NCBI GenBank assembly: GCA_046497225.1 | Contig: JAWOGA010000018.1 | Location: forward strand, 1 to 31,490 | Length of the DNA stretch: 31,490 bases | Source: JAXHLG01 sp046497225 | GTDB taxonomy: Bacteria; Patescibacteriota; Minisyncoccia; Moranbacterales; DUUL01 | Direction of reading: 5' to 3' | Part shown: one piece after another, positions 7,861 to 15,649 of the stretch | How positions within the stretch are numbered: position 1 is the first letter of the stretch | Layout of the letters: each line of letters begins with the position of its first letter | Notes under the pieces: model-generated | Told to the model about the DNA's origin: nothing | Seen by the model: the letters and a program-made list of their open reading frames with translations, nothing else | Databases searched by the model: none | Program-made: the position numbers and the translations under genes

Positions 7861-8880
7861 ATGAGAGATTTTTTAGAAAAAAATAAATTGATGTGGTTTG
7901 CTTGTTTTTTCGGAATTTTTTTAGCGGGATTTCTTTTGGTCTTACTGTGGGCAAATCTTAATAATGAGAATTTTGGGAAAGCAGAGAAATCTTCTGTTGA
8001 AAACGAGAAACAAACCTTGCCTAAAAATAACACTGAAAGATTGGAGGGAAATAAAGCGTCCTTAATCTTTGTCGGAGATTTGATGACGGATAGGTATATT
8101 CGCAGCATTGTTGAGAGAAAAGGATTTGATTATCTTTTAGATGATAAGCTATCGGAATTGCTTAATGAATCCGATTGCGCAATTGCCAATTTGGAAGGGC
8201 CTATTACCGATTTTAACTCCAGAAGCCAAAATAGCCAAGAGGGGTCCCAAGACAATTTTTATTTTACTATGCCGAGTGATACTACAGGATTTTTGAATAA
8301 TAATAATTTTTGTTTAGTTAATTTGGGCAACAATCATATTTTAAACTTTGGAGAGGAGGGATTGGGGCAAACCAAAGACAAGTTGAAGAATAGCAAAATC
8401 GATTTTTTCGGAGCGCAAGATCAAGAAGGGAGCAATTTTGCAGAGAAGAATCTAAAAGGAGTAAAAATTGCCTTTGTGGGGTATAATCAATTTTCTCCGA
8501 GTTTAAAAAAAGAGAAAACTTTAGATAAAATCAAAAAAGCATCTCGAGAAAATGATTTCACGGTAGTTTATGCTCATTGGGGGGAGGAGTATGAAGAAAA
8601 ATCAGGAATTAATCAGCGTTCTTTGGGCAGGGATTTCGTAGATGCGGGAGCTGATTTAGTGATAGGATCACACCCTCATGTTATTCAGGAAATGGAAACT
8701 TACAAAGGATCACGGATTTATTATTCTTTGGGCAATTTCGTGTTTGATCAATATTTCTCCGAAGAAACCAAAGAAGGATTGATGGTTGAGGTAATTTTTG
8801 ATAAAAAATCAGAAAATTTGAAGTTTGAAGAAATTAAAGTTAAAATTAATCCAAGTGGCAAAACAGAGTTGGAGAATTAA
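7861..8880 (+). CDS. CapA family (poly-gamma-glutamate-type) metallophosphatase-like protein
   Basis: The 339-residue protein has an N-terminal membrane anchor (about 11-32), a polar linker and a calcineurin-like CapA domain. Its metal-site motifs appear in order: FVGDLMTDR (D73), IANLEGPIT, NLGNNHILNFG, VVYAHWGEEY and GADLVIGSHPHVIQ, followed by YYSLGNFVFDQYF. CapA proteins are linked to poly-gamma-glutamate capsule assembly or release. In CPR genomes they occur without capB/capC, as here, so a general envelope phosphoesterase role is equally possible. No Shine-Dalgarno is present. A 7-base inverted repeat (aatgttc 7807-7813, gaacatt 7833-7839) lies in the upstream gap and may be a regulator site, with weak support. 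Confidence 0.88.
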   Translation: MRDFLEKNKLMWFACFFGIFLAGFLLVLLWANLNNENFGKAEKSSVENEKQTLPKNNTERLEGNKASLIFVGDLMTDRYIRSIVERKGFDYLLDDKLSELLNESDCAIANLEGPITDFNSRSQNSQEGSQDNFYFTMPSDTTGFLNNNNFCLVNLGNNHILNFGEEGLGQTKDKLKNSKIDFFGAQDQEGSNFAEKNLKGVKIAFVGYNQFSPSLKKEKTLDKIKKASRENDFTVVYAHWGEEYEEKSGINQRSLGRDFVDAGADLVIGSHPHVIQEMETYKGSRIYYSLGNFVFDQYFSEETKEGLMVEVIFDKKSENLKFEEIKVKINPSGKTELEN

Positions 8881-8927
8881 AGTAAAGGGCAGCTTAAATT
8901 TTCATTCAATTAAAAGTAAAGAAATAT

Positions 8928-10199
8928 ATGAGCAAAGATAAATTTCTAAAAGAAAAAACCAAAAAGGCTATTTGGAATATAATGATACCATACAAAGAGA
9001 AGAAAGAAGCTGCATTTAAAAAAATCGGATTGAAAGAATCTGAGTACAAGAATAAAATGACGGAAATAAGAAAGAAGCCTTTTGAAGATTTCGAAAAAAA
9101 CCTGGAAAAAGCCAAAGAAAGCTTGGAAAACAATGGCTTCAAAATCCATGAGGCTAAAAACGGCCAAGAGGCCGGCAGTATTTTAAAGAATATTATAGAA
9201 AAGTCCGAGCTTAAAAAAATAGCTTCCAGTAAAACCAACACCGGACGAGAGATTGAGATGGACAAAATTCTAAAAGGATTTGATTGGACGGAAACTGATC
9301 TGGGAGATTATGTGGTTAAGCTTTTCAAAGAAGAGGACCAGCACTATGTTTTGCCTTCTTTGCATATTGATGCTAAAATGATTTCTCAGAAGATAAAAGA
9401 AGTTTTTGGTGACGAGATAGAAGCTGATGCCGAGAAATGCACAAGATATCTTAGCCAAAAAATAAGAGAGAAAATTTTACAGACTGAAATAGGAATAAGC
9501 GGAGCTAATTTTTTCACCAAAGACGGTTCTGTAGTTTTATTAGAAAACGAGGGAAATATTTCTTTGATTTCCAGAGTAGCCCAAAAGCATATAGTACTTT
9601 GCGGAATAGATAAGATAGTGGAATCAGTTTCTGATGGAGTAGAATTGAGTAGAACAGCGGCCATTTTCGGCACCGGGCAATACTCCCCTCAATATGTCTC
9701 AGTTATTTCCGGTCCATCTAAGACGGCGGATATTGAAAATAAGCTAGTAGAAGGAGCGCAGGGAGCTAAAGAAGTGGAAATTATCCTGGTTGACAACGGG
9801 CGAAGAAAAATGATGCAAGAAGGATTTAAAGACATTGCAAGATGTATTAATTGCGGATCATGTTTAAACTTTTGTCCGGTGTATAATCAAGAAGGAGCTT
9901 TTTATGGCGGAGATAAATACATAGGCTCAAAGGGAATTATTTTTTCTTATTTTCAAGAGAATTCGCAAAAGGCTTTTAAAAACGGGGGTTTTGATTGTAT
10001 ATTATGCAGAGGATGTTATGAAAATTGTCCAATGAAAATAGATTTGCCTGAAATGGTTAATAAGATTCGCAACTATCAAGATAAAGAAGGCGTTCAAACA
10101 GAGACTAATAAGGAAATGCTTGAGAATATTAAAAAAGATGGTAATCCGTTCGGTAAAGAAGCAAACGATAAAACCCCGGATAAGCTTTATTGCTGTTGA
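8928..10199 (+). CDS. LUD-domain iron-sulfur protein (LutB/LldF-like)
   Basis: The 423-residue protein joins an N-terminal LUD domain (about 60-290; motifs SKTNTGREIEMDKIL, GISGANFF, GSVVLLENEGNIS) to a C-terminal ferredoxin-like part. The latter has two four-cysteine motifs: C306-C309-C312-C316 (CINCGSCLNFCP) and C357-C360-C363-C367 (CILCRGCYENCP). This matches LutB, an electron-transfer subunit of the LutABC lactate oxidation system. It is shorter than typical LutB at the C-terminus and ends in Cys-Cys. No lutA or lutC lies beside it, so lactate oxidation is not demonstrated; it may feed electrons to or from another redox partner such as the ferredoxin pool of the POR operon 4 kb away. Confidence 0.85.
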   Translation: MSKDKFLKEKTKKAIWNIMIPYKEKKEAAFKKIGLKESEYKNKMTEIRKKPFEDFEKNLEKAKESLENNGFKIHEAKNGQEAGSILKNIIEKSELKKIASSKTNTGREIEMDKILKGFDWTETDLGDYVVKLFKEEDQHYVLPSLHIDAKMISQKIKEVFGDEIEADAEKCTRYLSQKIREKILQTEIGISGANFFTKDGSVVLLENEGNISLISRVAQKHIVLCGIDKIVESVSDGVELSRTAAIFGTGQYSPQYVSVISGPSKTADIENKLVEGAQGAKEVEIILVDNGRRKMMQEGFKDIARCINCGSCLNFCPVYNQEGAFYGGDKYIGSKGIIFSYFQENSQKAFKNGGFDCILCRGCYENCPMKIDLPEMVNKIRNYQDKEGVQTETNKEMLENIKKDGNPFGKEANDKTPDKLYCC

Positions 10200-10202
10200 T
10201 TT

Positions 10203-10228
10203 TTTTATGATTTAAGTAAATCATAAAA
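10203..10228. repeat. AT-rich palindrome after the LUD gene
   Basis: The arms ttttatgattta (10203-10214) and taaatcataaaa (10217-10228) are perfectly complementary and begin three bases after the stop. It has almost no G/C and is a weak hairpin, possibly an RNA end signal. Confidence 0.4.
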
Positions 10229-10302
10229 ATTTAAGTTTAAGGAAGAAAAATTGATGCTGTGGTGTTATTAAAAATCCCCGCAAAAAATTAAGCAAAAAAT
10301 CA

Positions 10303-10923
10303 ATGAGTATAAAACCGTGTCCCATCGAAAAAAACTGTAAAAATAAAACAGATGAGGAGATTGTAGAGCTTGTTAAGGAAAACAAAGAATGTTATGTGTG
10401 CTTAATGGAGAGGTATGAAGGAAAAATTACGCGATACATAAAAAGAATTAGCGGTGTAAACAATGAAACTTGCGAAGATATTCTACAGGATGTCTTTATG
10501 AAAGTTTATGTTAACTTGAATAACTTTAAGCCGGAAATGAAATTTTCCTCATGGATATATCGTATTGCACATAATGAAGTAATAAATCACTGGAGAAAAC
10601 ACAAGAGAAATAAACCGAGTAATATTTCCATTGATTATCATGAGTTATTAAAAAATATTATAAAATATGAATACAATACCGAGGAGGGTGTCTACCAAAA
10701 GATGATAAATAGCGATTTAAGAGACGCGCTGGACAAGCTTGATGAAAAATACAAGACTGTTTTAGTCTTAAATTATTTAGAGGGGAAAAGTTATCAAGAG
10801 ATAGCAGATATTCTTAAAAAGCCCATAGGAACGGTGGGAACATTAATAAGTAGAGCCAAAAAGAAAGTTTCGGAAGAGCTAAAAAAGGAGGGGCTGGTTA
10901 GCAGCAAAGCGTTGAGAGATTGA
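10303..10923 (+). CDS. ECF-type sigma-70 family RNA polymerase sigma factor
   Basis: The 206-residue protein has sigma region 2 at about 17-100, where ILQDVFMKVYVNLNNFKPEM and KFSSWIYRIAHNEVINHWRK carry the core-binding and -10 recognition helices. Region 4 is at about 135-190, with the helix-turn-helix LEGKSYQEIADILKKPIGTV followed by SRAKKKVSEELKK. There is no region 1.1 or 3, which defines the extracytoplasmic-function class. It directs polymerase to a special promoter set, usually in response to envelope or stress signals. A short Cys-containing N-terminal tail (CPIEKNC) is unusual and could be a redox or metal site, but this is speculation. The membrane protein 52 bases downstream is the natural candidate for its anti-sigma partner. 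Confidence 0.92.
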   Translation: MSIKPCPIEKNCKNKTDEEIVELVKENKECYVCLMERYEGKITRYIKRISGVNNETCEDILQDVFMKVYVNLNNFKPEMKFSSWIYRIAHNEVINHWRKHKRNKPSNISIDYHELLKNIIKYEYNTEEGVYQKMINSDLRDALDKLDEKYKTVLVLNYLEGKSYQEIADILKKPIGTVGTLISRAKKKVSEELKKEGLVSSKALRD

Positions 10924-10975
10924 GAATAATTTATTTAAATATTTAAAGAGATAATTAATATTAATTATTTATAGC

Positions 10976-11677
10976 ATGGCTAAAAATTCAGATAAACATA
11001 AGGTGGTCAGGGAGGTTTTTAATAAAATAAAAAAGGATGATATTAAAATAAAACCCAAGTGTTATATCTTAGCATGTAAGCTTTCCTGGGTGTTTATTGC
11101 TTTTATAGTTTTTGTTTTTTCCGTCTATCTAGCTACCATTTCCTTGAATCATTTAGTCTTATTCAAACCTTTTTCTGTTCTAAAAAACAATCTTTTTTTT
11201 ATTCCCGCTTTTTATCCTTTTTTGGTTTTCGGAGTTTCCGTGGCTTTGGTTTATGCAGCTTCTCGTTTTTACAGAAGAAGCAGAAGCCGTTGCAGGCATG
11301 AAGAATGGGCATTACTTGGCGCCTTGCTTTTCTTGGCCTTCTCCGTCTTGATTGTCTCAGCTCTTAGCGGTATTGATAAAAGGGTTTTCGAGGTTACGGA
11401 AAATTCAAATTTAGGCAAAAAAGTGTTTGTAACGAGTTATAATTACTGGAGCATTCCCGAGAAGGGAACCTTGTCCGGATTTGTTTTTAAGGAGGTTCAG
11501 CCAAATAAATCTTATCAAATTAAGGACTGGCGGGGCAATATATGGGAAGTTGGAATACAAAATTGTTCCTTTGAGAACAAAAATCTATTTGAGACTCAAA
11601 GTGAGTTAAAGATGATTGGAGAAAAACAAAATAGCCGCACCTTTAAAGCTGTTAATGCTTGGGCGTGGGGATATTGA
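10976..11677 (+). CDS. Membrane protein next to the ECF sigma factor (possible anti-sigma)
   Basis: The 233-residue protein has a basic cytoplasmic N-terminus (about 1-35, REVFNKIKKDDIKIKPKCY) and three likely membrane helices (about 37-58, 70-92, 108-130). A C-terminal domain of about 100 residues follows, beginning DKRVFEVTENSNLGKK, rich in beta strands and Tyr/Trp and probably outside the membrane. The N-terminal KIKxxxIKPKxxY pattern is one I associate with proteins that follow sigma factors in CPR genomes. Position and topology (cytoplasmic tail, membrane, outer sensor) fit an anti-sigma factor, but no ZAS or RskA motif is visible, so the role is inferred from context only. Confidence 0.55.
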   Translation: MAKNSDKHKVVREVFNKIKKDDIKIKPKCYILACKLSWVFIAFIVFVFSVYLATISLNHLVLFKPFSVLKNNLFFIPAFYPFLVFGVSVALVYAASRFYRRSRSRCRHEEWALLGALLFLAFSVLIVSALSGIDKRVFEVTENSNLGKKVFVTSYNYWSIPEKGTLSGFVFKEVQPNKSYQIKDWRGNIWEVGIQNCSFENKNLFETQSELKMIGEKQNSRTFKAVNAWAWGY

Positions 11678-11679
11678 TT

Positions 11680-12012
11680 TTATTTTCCCTTTAATGTCAT
11701 TACTAAGACAAGCAGTCCAATTCCTGTAAGAACGCCGAATAACAATACCTCAACCTGATTTAAAGCCTCCAATTGCTTTAAGTCCATGATAGCGTAAATG
11801 GAAAAAAAAATAGGAATAATTATCAAGGCGGCAAAAACCTGGAAAACCGGTACATCTTTATCATTAGCATTGAAGGCTATAGGAAAAGACATTAGAGAAA
11901 CAAGAATAGCGGTCATCAGCCATAAAGAAAAATAGAAATAATTCCCGTAAATTAAATTAATTGCCGAAACCAGGAAGATGACTATTGGAGGGAGAATAAA
12001 AAATTTTCGCAT
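11680..12012 (-). CDS. Small four-helix membrane protein of unknown function
   Basis: The 110-residue protein is almost entirely hydrophobic, with about four membrane segments (roughly 4-22, 25-46, 57-75 and 88-106). A short polar loop, NANDKDVPV, lies between the second and third. No family motif is recognised. It runs toward the sigma-associated membrane gene with only two bases between the stop codons, so the two transcripts must overlap at their 3' ends. No Shine-Dalgarno precedes ATG 12012. The consistent hydrophobic periodicity supports a real gene. Confidence 0.65.
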   Translation of the reverse strand: MRKFFILPPIVIFLVSAINLIYGNYFYFSLWLMTAILVSLMSFPIAFNANDKDVPVFQVFAALIIIPIFFSIYAIMDLKQLEALNQVEVLLFGVLTGIGLLVLVMTLKGK

Positions 12013-12154
12013 TTGTTTTTGAGTTATTGTTTAAAATTTATTATTGTCTTTTGAAATTATAACAAAAAGAGGTAAATTTACAATCCTAAAAAATAAAAGA
12101 GCTGTCTGGATTTTACCATTTCTAGATCTTCCAATATTTTTCCTCTATTTGTTA

Positions 12155-12183
12155 TTGCAAAAACAAACAAACCTTGATATATT
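12155..12183 (+). promoter_or_regulatory. Sigma-70-type promoter for the 12220 gene
   Basis: TTGCAA (12155-12160), a 17-base spacer and TATATT (12178-12183) make a plausible promoter about 37 bases ahead of ATG 12220. The rest of the 207-base gap (12013-12219) shows nothing else recognisable. Confidence 0.5.
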
Positions 12184-12219
12184 AAGCTTGTAATACTTAA
12201 ACCAATTAAATAAAATTAA

Positions 12220-12570
12220 ATGGCAAAAAAAGAGCAAGAAGAAAAGGATATAGCCCAGGAAAACAAAGAAGATGATAATATCCTTGAAAATCTGGAGGGA
12301 GAATTAAAACAAGAAGATCACAAAGAAAATGATCTCAGCAAGATGAAAATAATAGCTCTTCTTGCGCTGGGTTTTTTTGTGGGGATTATGTTTAAATCTC
12401 AGGCCCTAAAATCTTTTGCTGTTGGTTATGATGATTATAAATTGACTCAATACCAAAGCGATTACCCGAAAGTTGAGTCAGATAAAGAAAAACAGAGTCC
12501 ACAAGAAAAACTTGAAATTAAAGATGATGTTGAAGATTTGGAAGATCGGAAAAATAACAAGATTAATTAA
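12220..12570 (+). CDS. Single-span membrane protein, acidic tails (unknown function)
   Basis: The 116-residue protein has a very acidic, glutamine-rich N-terminal tail (about 1-42), one membrane helix (IIALLALGFFVGIMFKSQAL, about 43-63) and a short charged outer tail. It has no catalytic motif and no cysteine. Its start (MAKKE), acidic tail, FVG membrane helix and following F-x-x-GY mirror the N-terminal part of the next gene, 39 bases downstream. It therefore looks like a duplicated anchor lacking the thioredoxin domains, or a small partner of that protein. It is probably cotranscribed with it. Confidence 0.65.
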   Translation: MAKKEQEEKDIAQENKEDDNILENLEGELKQEDHKENDLSKMKIIALLALGFFVGIMFKSQALKSFAVGYDDYKLTQYQSDYPKVESDKEKQSPQEKLEIKDDVEDLEDRKNNKIN

Positions 12571-12609
12571 GTTTATTATATAAAAAGTTAACAAATTAAA
12601 TAATTAATA

Positions 12610-13914
12610 ATGGCCAAAAAAGAAAATAAGAAGGAGGGAGAAGATAATCAAGAGAATTTTACAAATAATAAAGAACACAACTTGGAAAACGATGTTAGCC
12701 GGGTTAATTTAACCGCCAATCATTCAGAAGATAATAGTGAATATGAAAATGGTCAAACTCTGGATGAAATTGAAGAAGAAAATAAAAAGGACAAAAAAAT
12801 TAAGAATTTAGCTTCTCTGGCTATTGTACTAGCAGGTTTGTTTGTGGGCAGTTTGTTTGTGGATGTTATCCAGTTTATCACCAAAAGCGGCTATTCTGAA
12901 AGCGCTTTAAGAAATGCCAATACTTTTGTCTTGGGAGACAAAACCTGGGTGGCCTATCAAGAACCGGCTGTTCAAGCAAAGGTTTTGGTTGCCGAAGATG
13001 AGGAGGAATGTCCCGAATGCAACCCGGATCAAGTTTTGGATTGGATGAAAAAGTTTATTCCAACTATGGTCGTAGACAAAGTTTCAGCCTCCTCCGAAGA
13101 AGGTAAGCGAATAATTGAAAAATATGATTTTAAAGCAATTCCTTCATTCGCCTTTGAAAAAGAGGTGGAAGATTCCGACTTTTTTCAAGAGGGCCAGATG
13201 AATCAAGTTTTTGAGGAAAAAGACGGGGATTACGTTTTGAATGGGGCAGCTTTGGGAATACCGGTGGGGAAATATTTAAACTCTCCTGAAATAAATGAAA
13301 ATGATGCAGTTATAGGAAATAAAGAAGCGGAAAAAAAGGCGGTGATTTTTTCGGATTTTCAATGTCCTTATTCCAAAAACTTATACGAAGCCTCCAAAGA
13401 ATTAGCTGATGATATGGGAAGAGAAAACGTAGCTTTTGTTTATAAAGATATGCCTCTTGATTTTCATTCCCAAGCTCAAAATGCCGCTTTAGCCGCTCAA
13501 TGTTCAAATGAACAAGATAAATTTGAAGAAATGGCTGATTTGCTTTTTGGAAATCAAGATGAATGGTCTGAAAGCGAGGGGAAAGAATCATTTAAGCAAT
13601 ACGCTAAACAACTTGATTTGGACACGGAAAAATTTGACAAGTGCTTAGAAGAAGAGAAATTTAAAGAAGAAGTGGAAAACTCTTTAAAACTTGGCAGAGA
13701 TTACGGAGTTTCCGGAACCCCGGCCACTTTTGTTGAAGGAGAGCTTTTAAGCGGCGCCATAGGAAAAGATCAGCTTAAAAAAGCTCTTGAAGGAGAGCCT
13801 GTTCAAAATAATAATTTAAACCCTAGCGCCGGCGGGGGTGTTCAAGGTGGAGAGGAATTAAGTGAAGAAGAAATGAAGGAGTTGGAAAAACTATTAGAGG
13901 AACAAGGAAATTAA
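12610..13914 (+). CDS. Membrane-anchored two-domain thioredoxin-fold protein (DsbA/BdbD-like)
   Basis: The 434-residue protein has an acidic cytoplasmic tail (1-60) and one membrane helix (about 65-85). A first thioredoxin-like domain carries C134-P-E-C137 (ECPECNPDQVLDWMKKFIP, then KAIPSFAF with a cis-Pro-like site). A second, DsbA-like domain (about 235-400) carries C252-P-Y-S255 (SDFQCPYSKNLY) and the cis-proline loop SGTPATFVEG. The C-terminus is acidic and glycine-rich. The protein probably works outside the membrane in disulfide exchange. The second site has only one active cysteine, so it may act as a reductase/isomerase or hand off mixed disulfides to the CPEC site. No vkor/dsbB partner is adjacent. 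Confidence 0.85.
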   Translation: MAKKENKKEGEDNQENFTNNKEHNLENDVSRVNLTANHSEDNSEYENGQTLDEIEEENKKDKKIKNLASLAIVLAGLFVGSLFVDVIQFITKSGYSESALRNANTFVLGDKTWVAYQEPAVQAKVLVAEDEEECPECNPDQVLDWMKKFIPTMVVDKVSASSEEGKRIIEKYDFKAIPSFAFEKEVEDSDFFQEGQMNQVFEEKDGDYVLNGAALGIPVGKYLNSPEINENDAVIGNKEAEKKAVIFSDFQCPYSKNLYEASKELADDMGRENVAFVYKDMPLDFHSQAQNAALAAQCSNEQDKFEEMADLLFGNQDEWSESEGKESFKQYAKQLDLDTEKFDKCLEEEKFKEEVENSLKLGRDYGVSGTPATFVEGELLSGAIGKDQLKKALEGEPVQNNNLNPSAGGGVQGGEELSEEEMKELEKLLEEQGN

Positions 13915-13984
13915 GGAAGCGTAGCAGAAGATATAAAAATTTAAGCAGAGGAAATTTTATTAGCAAATTTTGTAAAAAATAAAA

Positions 13985-14548
13985 ATGAAAAATAAATTTG
14001 AAATAATTATTTACGGAAGAGGTGGTCAGGGCGCTAAAACCAGCTCAGAAATAATAGCTCAAGCTGCTCTCAAAGAAGGGAAATTTGTCCAAGCCTTTCC
14101 CGAATTCGGTCCGGAGAGAAGCGGGGCTCCGGTAAAAACCTTTGTTAGAATCGCAGAAAATCAAATAAGAACTCGGGAGCCAATCATAAATCCGGATTGT
14201 GTTTTGGTTTTAGATGATTCTCTTTTGGAAATTATGGACGTGACTAAAAATTTGGATAAAGATGAATATTTGATCATTAACACTAAGCAAGACAAGAAGG
14301 ATATCAAATCTAAAATAAATTTCAAAGGAAGGGTTATTTGTCTGGACGCCTCTGGAATAGCGATGGACGTAATCGGAGAAAATCGACCTAATACAGTCAT
14401 ATTGGGCAAGTTTGTTTTTGCAACTGAAGTTGTTAAATTAGATAGTCTTCTAGAGGCTTTTAAGGAAAAATATAATGCAAAAATAGGCAAAGAAAAAACG
14501 GATAAAAACTTGCATGCTATGAGCAAAGCTTATGACACCCATCATTAA
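13985..14548 (+). CDS. porG: Pyruvate:ferredoxin oxidoreductase, gamma subunit
   Basis: The 187-residue subunit has the POR/KOR gamma signature: IIYGRGGQGAKTSSEIIA near the N-terminus, then AFPEFGPERSGAPVKTFVRI and REPIINPDCVLVLDDSLLE. It belongs to the four-subunit enzyme that converts pyruvate, CoA and oxidised ferredoxin to acetyl-CoA, CO2 and reduced ferredoxin in the cytoplasm; gamma closes the CoA/thiamine active site. It is first in a cluster with the delta gene 9 bases downstream. Pyruvate is the likeliest substrate, but related enzymes use other 2-oxoacids and sequence alone does not settle this. Confidence 0.9.
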   Translation: MKNKFEIIIYGRGGQGAKTSSEIIAQAALKEGKFVQAFPEFGPERSGAPVKTFVRIAENQIRTREPIINPDCVLVLDDSLLEIMDVTKNLDKDEYLIINTKQDKKDIKSKINFKGRVICLDASGIAMDVIGENRPNTVILGKFVFATEVVKLDSLLEAFKEKYNAKIGKEKTDKNLHAMSKAYDTHH

Positions 14549-14557
14549 GAAAATTTT

Positions 14558-14887
14558 ATGGCAAAAATAAAGAAAACATTTCTAGAGAGTGATAGTAAAA
14601 ACAAATCCGGCGCTAATAAGCAGGGAGAAGAATTCGGGGCAATTATTGAAAATAAAGCGAAAAATTATCCTCAAACCGGAGATTGGGGTTACCTTAAACC
14701 GGAAATAAGCAACAAGTGTATAGGATGCGGAAGGTGCGCCGCTTTCTGCCCGGAAAATATTATCGAAATTAAAGACCAGGACGGTAAAAAAAAGCAGGCC
14801 AAGGTTGATTTGAAATATTGCAAAGGATGTGGTTTGTGCGCCGAGGTTTGTCCGGTTAAAGCAATTGAAATGAAATATAAAAATTAG
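14558..14887 (+). CDS. porD: Pyruvate:ferredoxin oxidoreductase, delta (ferredoxin) subunit
   Basis: The 109-residue subunit is a 2[4Fe-4S] ferredoxin with clusters C54-C57-C60-C64 (CIGCGRCAAFCP) and C88-C91-C94-C98 (CKGCGLCAEVCP). It is preceded by a POR-delta-type segment, TGDWGYLKPEI. It passes electrons from the catalytic alpha/beta subunits to external ferredoxin. A lysine-rich N-terminal extension of about 38 residues is longer than in most delta subunits. The cysteine spacing is fully canonical, so both clusters should be built. Confidence 0.92.
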   Translation: MAKIKKTFLESDSKNKSGANKQGEEFGAIIENKAKNYPQTGDWGYLKPEISNKCIGCGRCAAFCPENIIEIKDQDGKKKQAKVDLKYCKGCGLCAEVCPVKAIEMKYKN

Positions 14888-14923
14888 AATTTACAAAAGG
14901 AGGATTGACTCTTAAATTTTTTT

Positions 14924-15610
14924 ATGAAATTAAACGCATCCTTGGTGATTGACTTTGATAGCACGATTATCAAAGAAGAAACACTGGAGATGATTGCTGA
15001 AGAGGCGCTTGAAGCTCATCCTTATGGCAACAAAATTCGCCATAAAATAGAAGAAATAACCGATATGGGAATGCGTGGCTTTATCTCCTTTTCAGATTCT
15101 TTAGAAAGCCGAGTCAAGCTTTTCACTGCCAATAAAAATTCTATCAACAAGATTAAGACTAAGATTGACAAAAAAATTTCCGATTCTTTTCTTAAAAACC
15201 AAAGTTTCTTTAAAGAAAATGGTGAGAAAATTTTTATTGTCTCGGGAGGGTTTAAAGATTGCGTAGTTCCGGTAGCCAAAGAATTATCCATTCCGGAGGA
15301 AAATATTTTTGCCAATGATTTTGTTTTTAATTCTGCAGAAGAAATCATTAGTATTGATAAAGAGAAATTTCTAGCTCAAGATAGAGGGAAGGTAAAACAA
15401 GTTGAAGCTTTAAATATTTTAGGACATTGTTGTGTAATAGGTGATGGATACACTGATTATCAAATCAAGGAAGACGGAATGGCTAATTATTTCATTGCTT
15501 ACACGGAACATAAAAAAAGACCGGAGGTTTGTCGAGAATGTGATTTTGAAGCAAATAATTTCAATGAAGTCATGGATATTTTAAACGGACTTAAATTTAT
15601 AGAAAAATAA
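14924..15610 (+). CDS. HAD-superfamily phosphatase (SerB-like, HAD-IB) inside the por operon
   Basis: The 228-residue protein has the HAD motifs in order: DFDST with nucleophile D10 and acid D12, IVSGGFKDCVVP (motif II serine), the lysine of DRGKVKQ and GDGYTDYQI (motif IV). The helical cap insert (about 18-85) is like that of phosphoserine phosphatase, which is the best guess; another phospho-acid is possible. It sits between porD and porA, which is unusual, and could be a metabolite-repair or carbon-linking function. ATG 14924 is the first in-frame start, since a TGA lies in frame at 14906. Oddly, a good Shine-Dalgarno, aaaggagga (14896-14904), is about 19 bases too far upstream. Confidence 0.82.
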   Translation: MKLNASLVIDFDSTIIKEETLEMIAEEALEAHPYGNKIRHKIEEITDMGMRGFISFSDSLESRVKLFTANKNSINKIKTKIDKKISDSFLKNQSFFKENGEKIFIVSGGFKDCVVPVAKELSIPEENIFANDFVFNSAEEIISIDKEKFLAQDRGKVKQVEALNILGHCCVIGDGYTDYQIKEDGMANYFIAYTEHKKRPEVCRECDFEANNFNEVMDILNGLKFIEK

Positions 15611-15649
15611 AATAAATTAGAACAGATTATAATTTGATAATAATTTAAG

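Noticed and set aside
9996..10230. UGA recoding (as glycine or selenocysteine) after the Cys-Cys end of the LUD protein
   Set aside because: The downstream reading is AT-rich with further stops. Other genes ending in TGA have normal lengths, and the palindrome after the stop has no SECIS-like GC stem.
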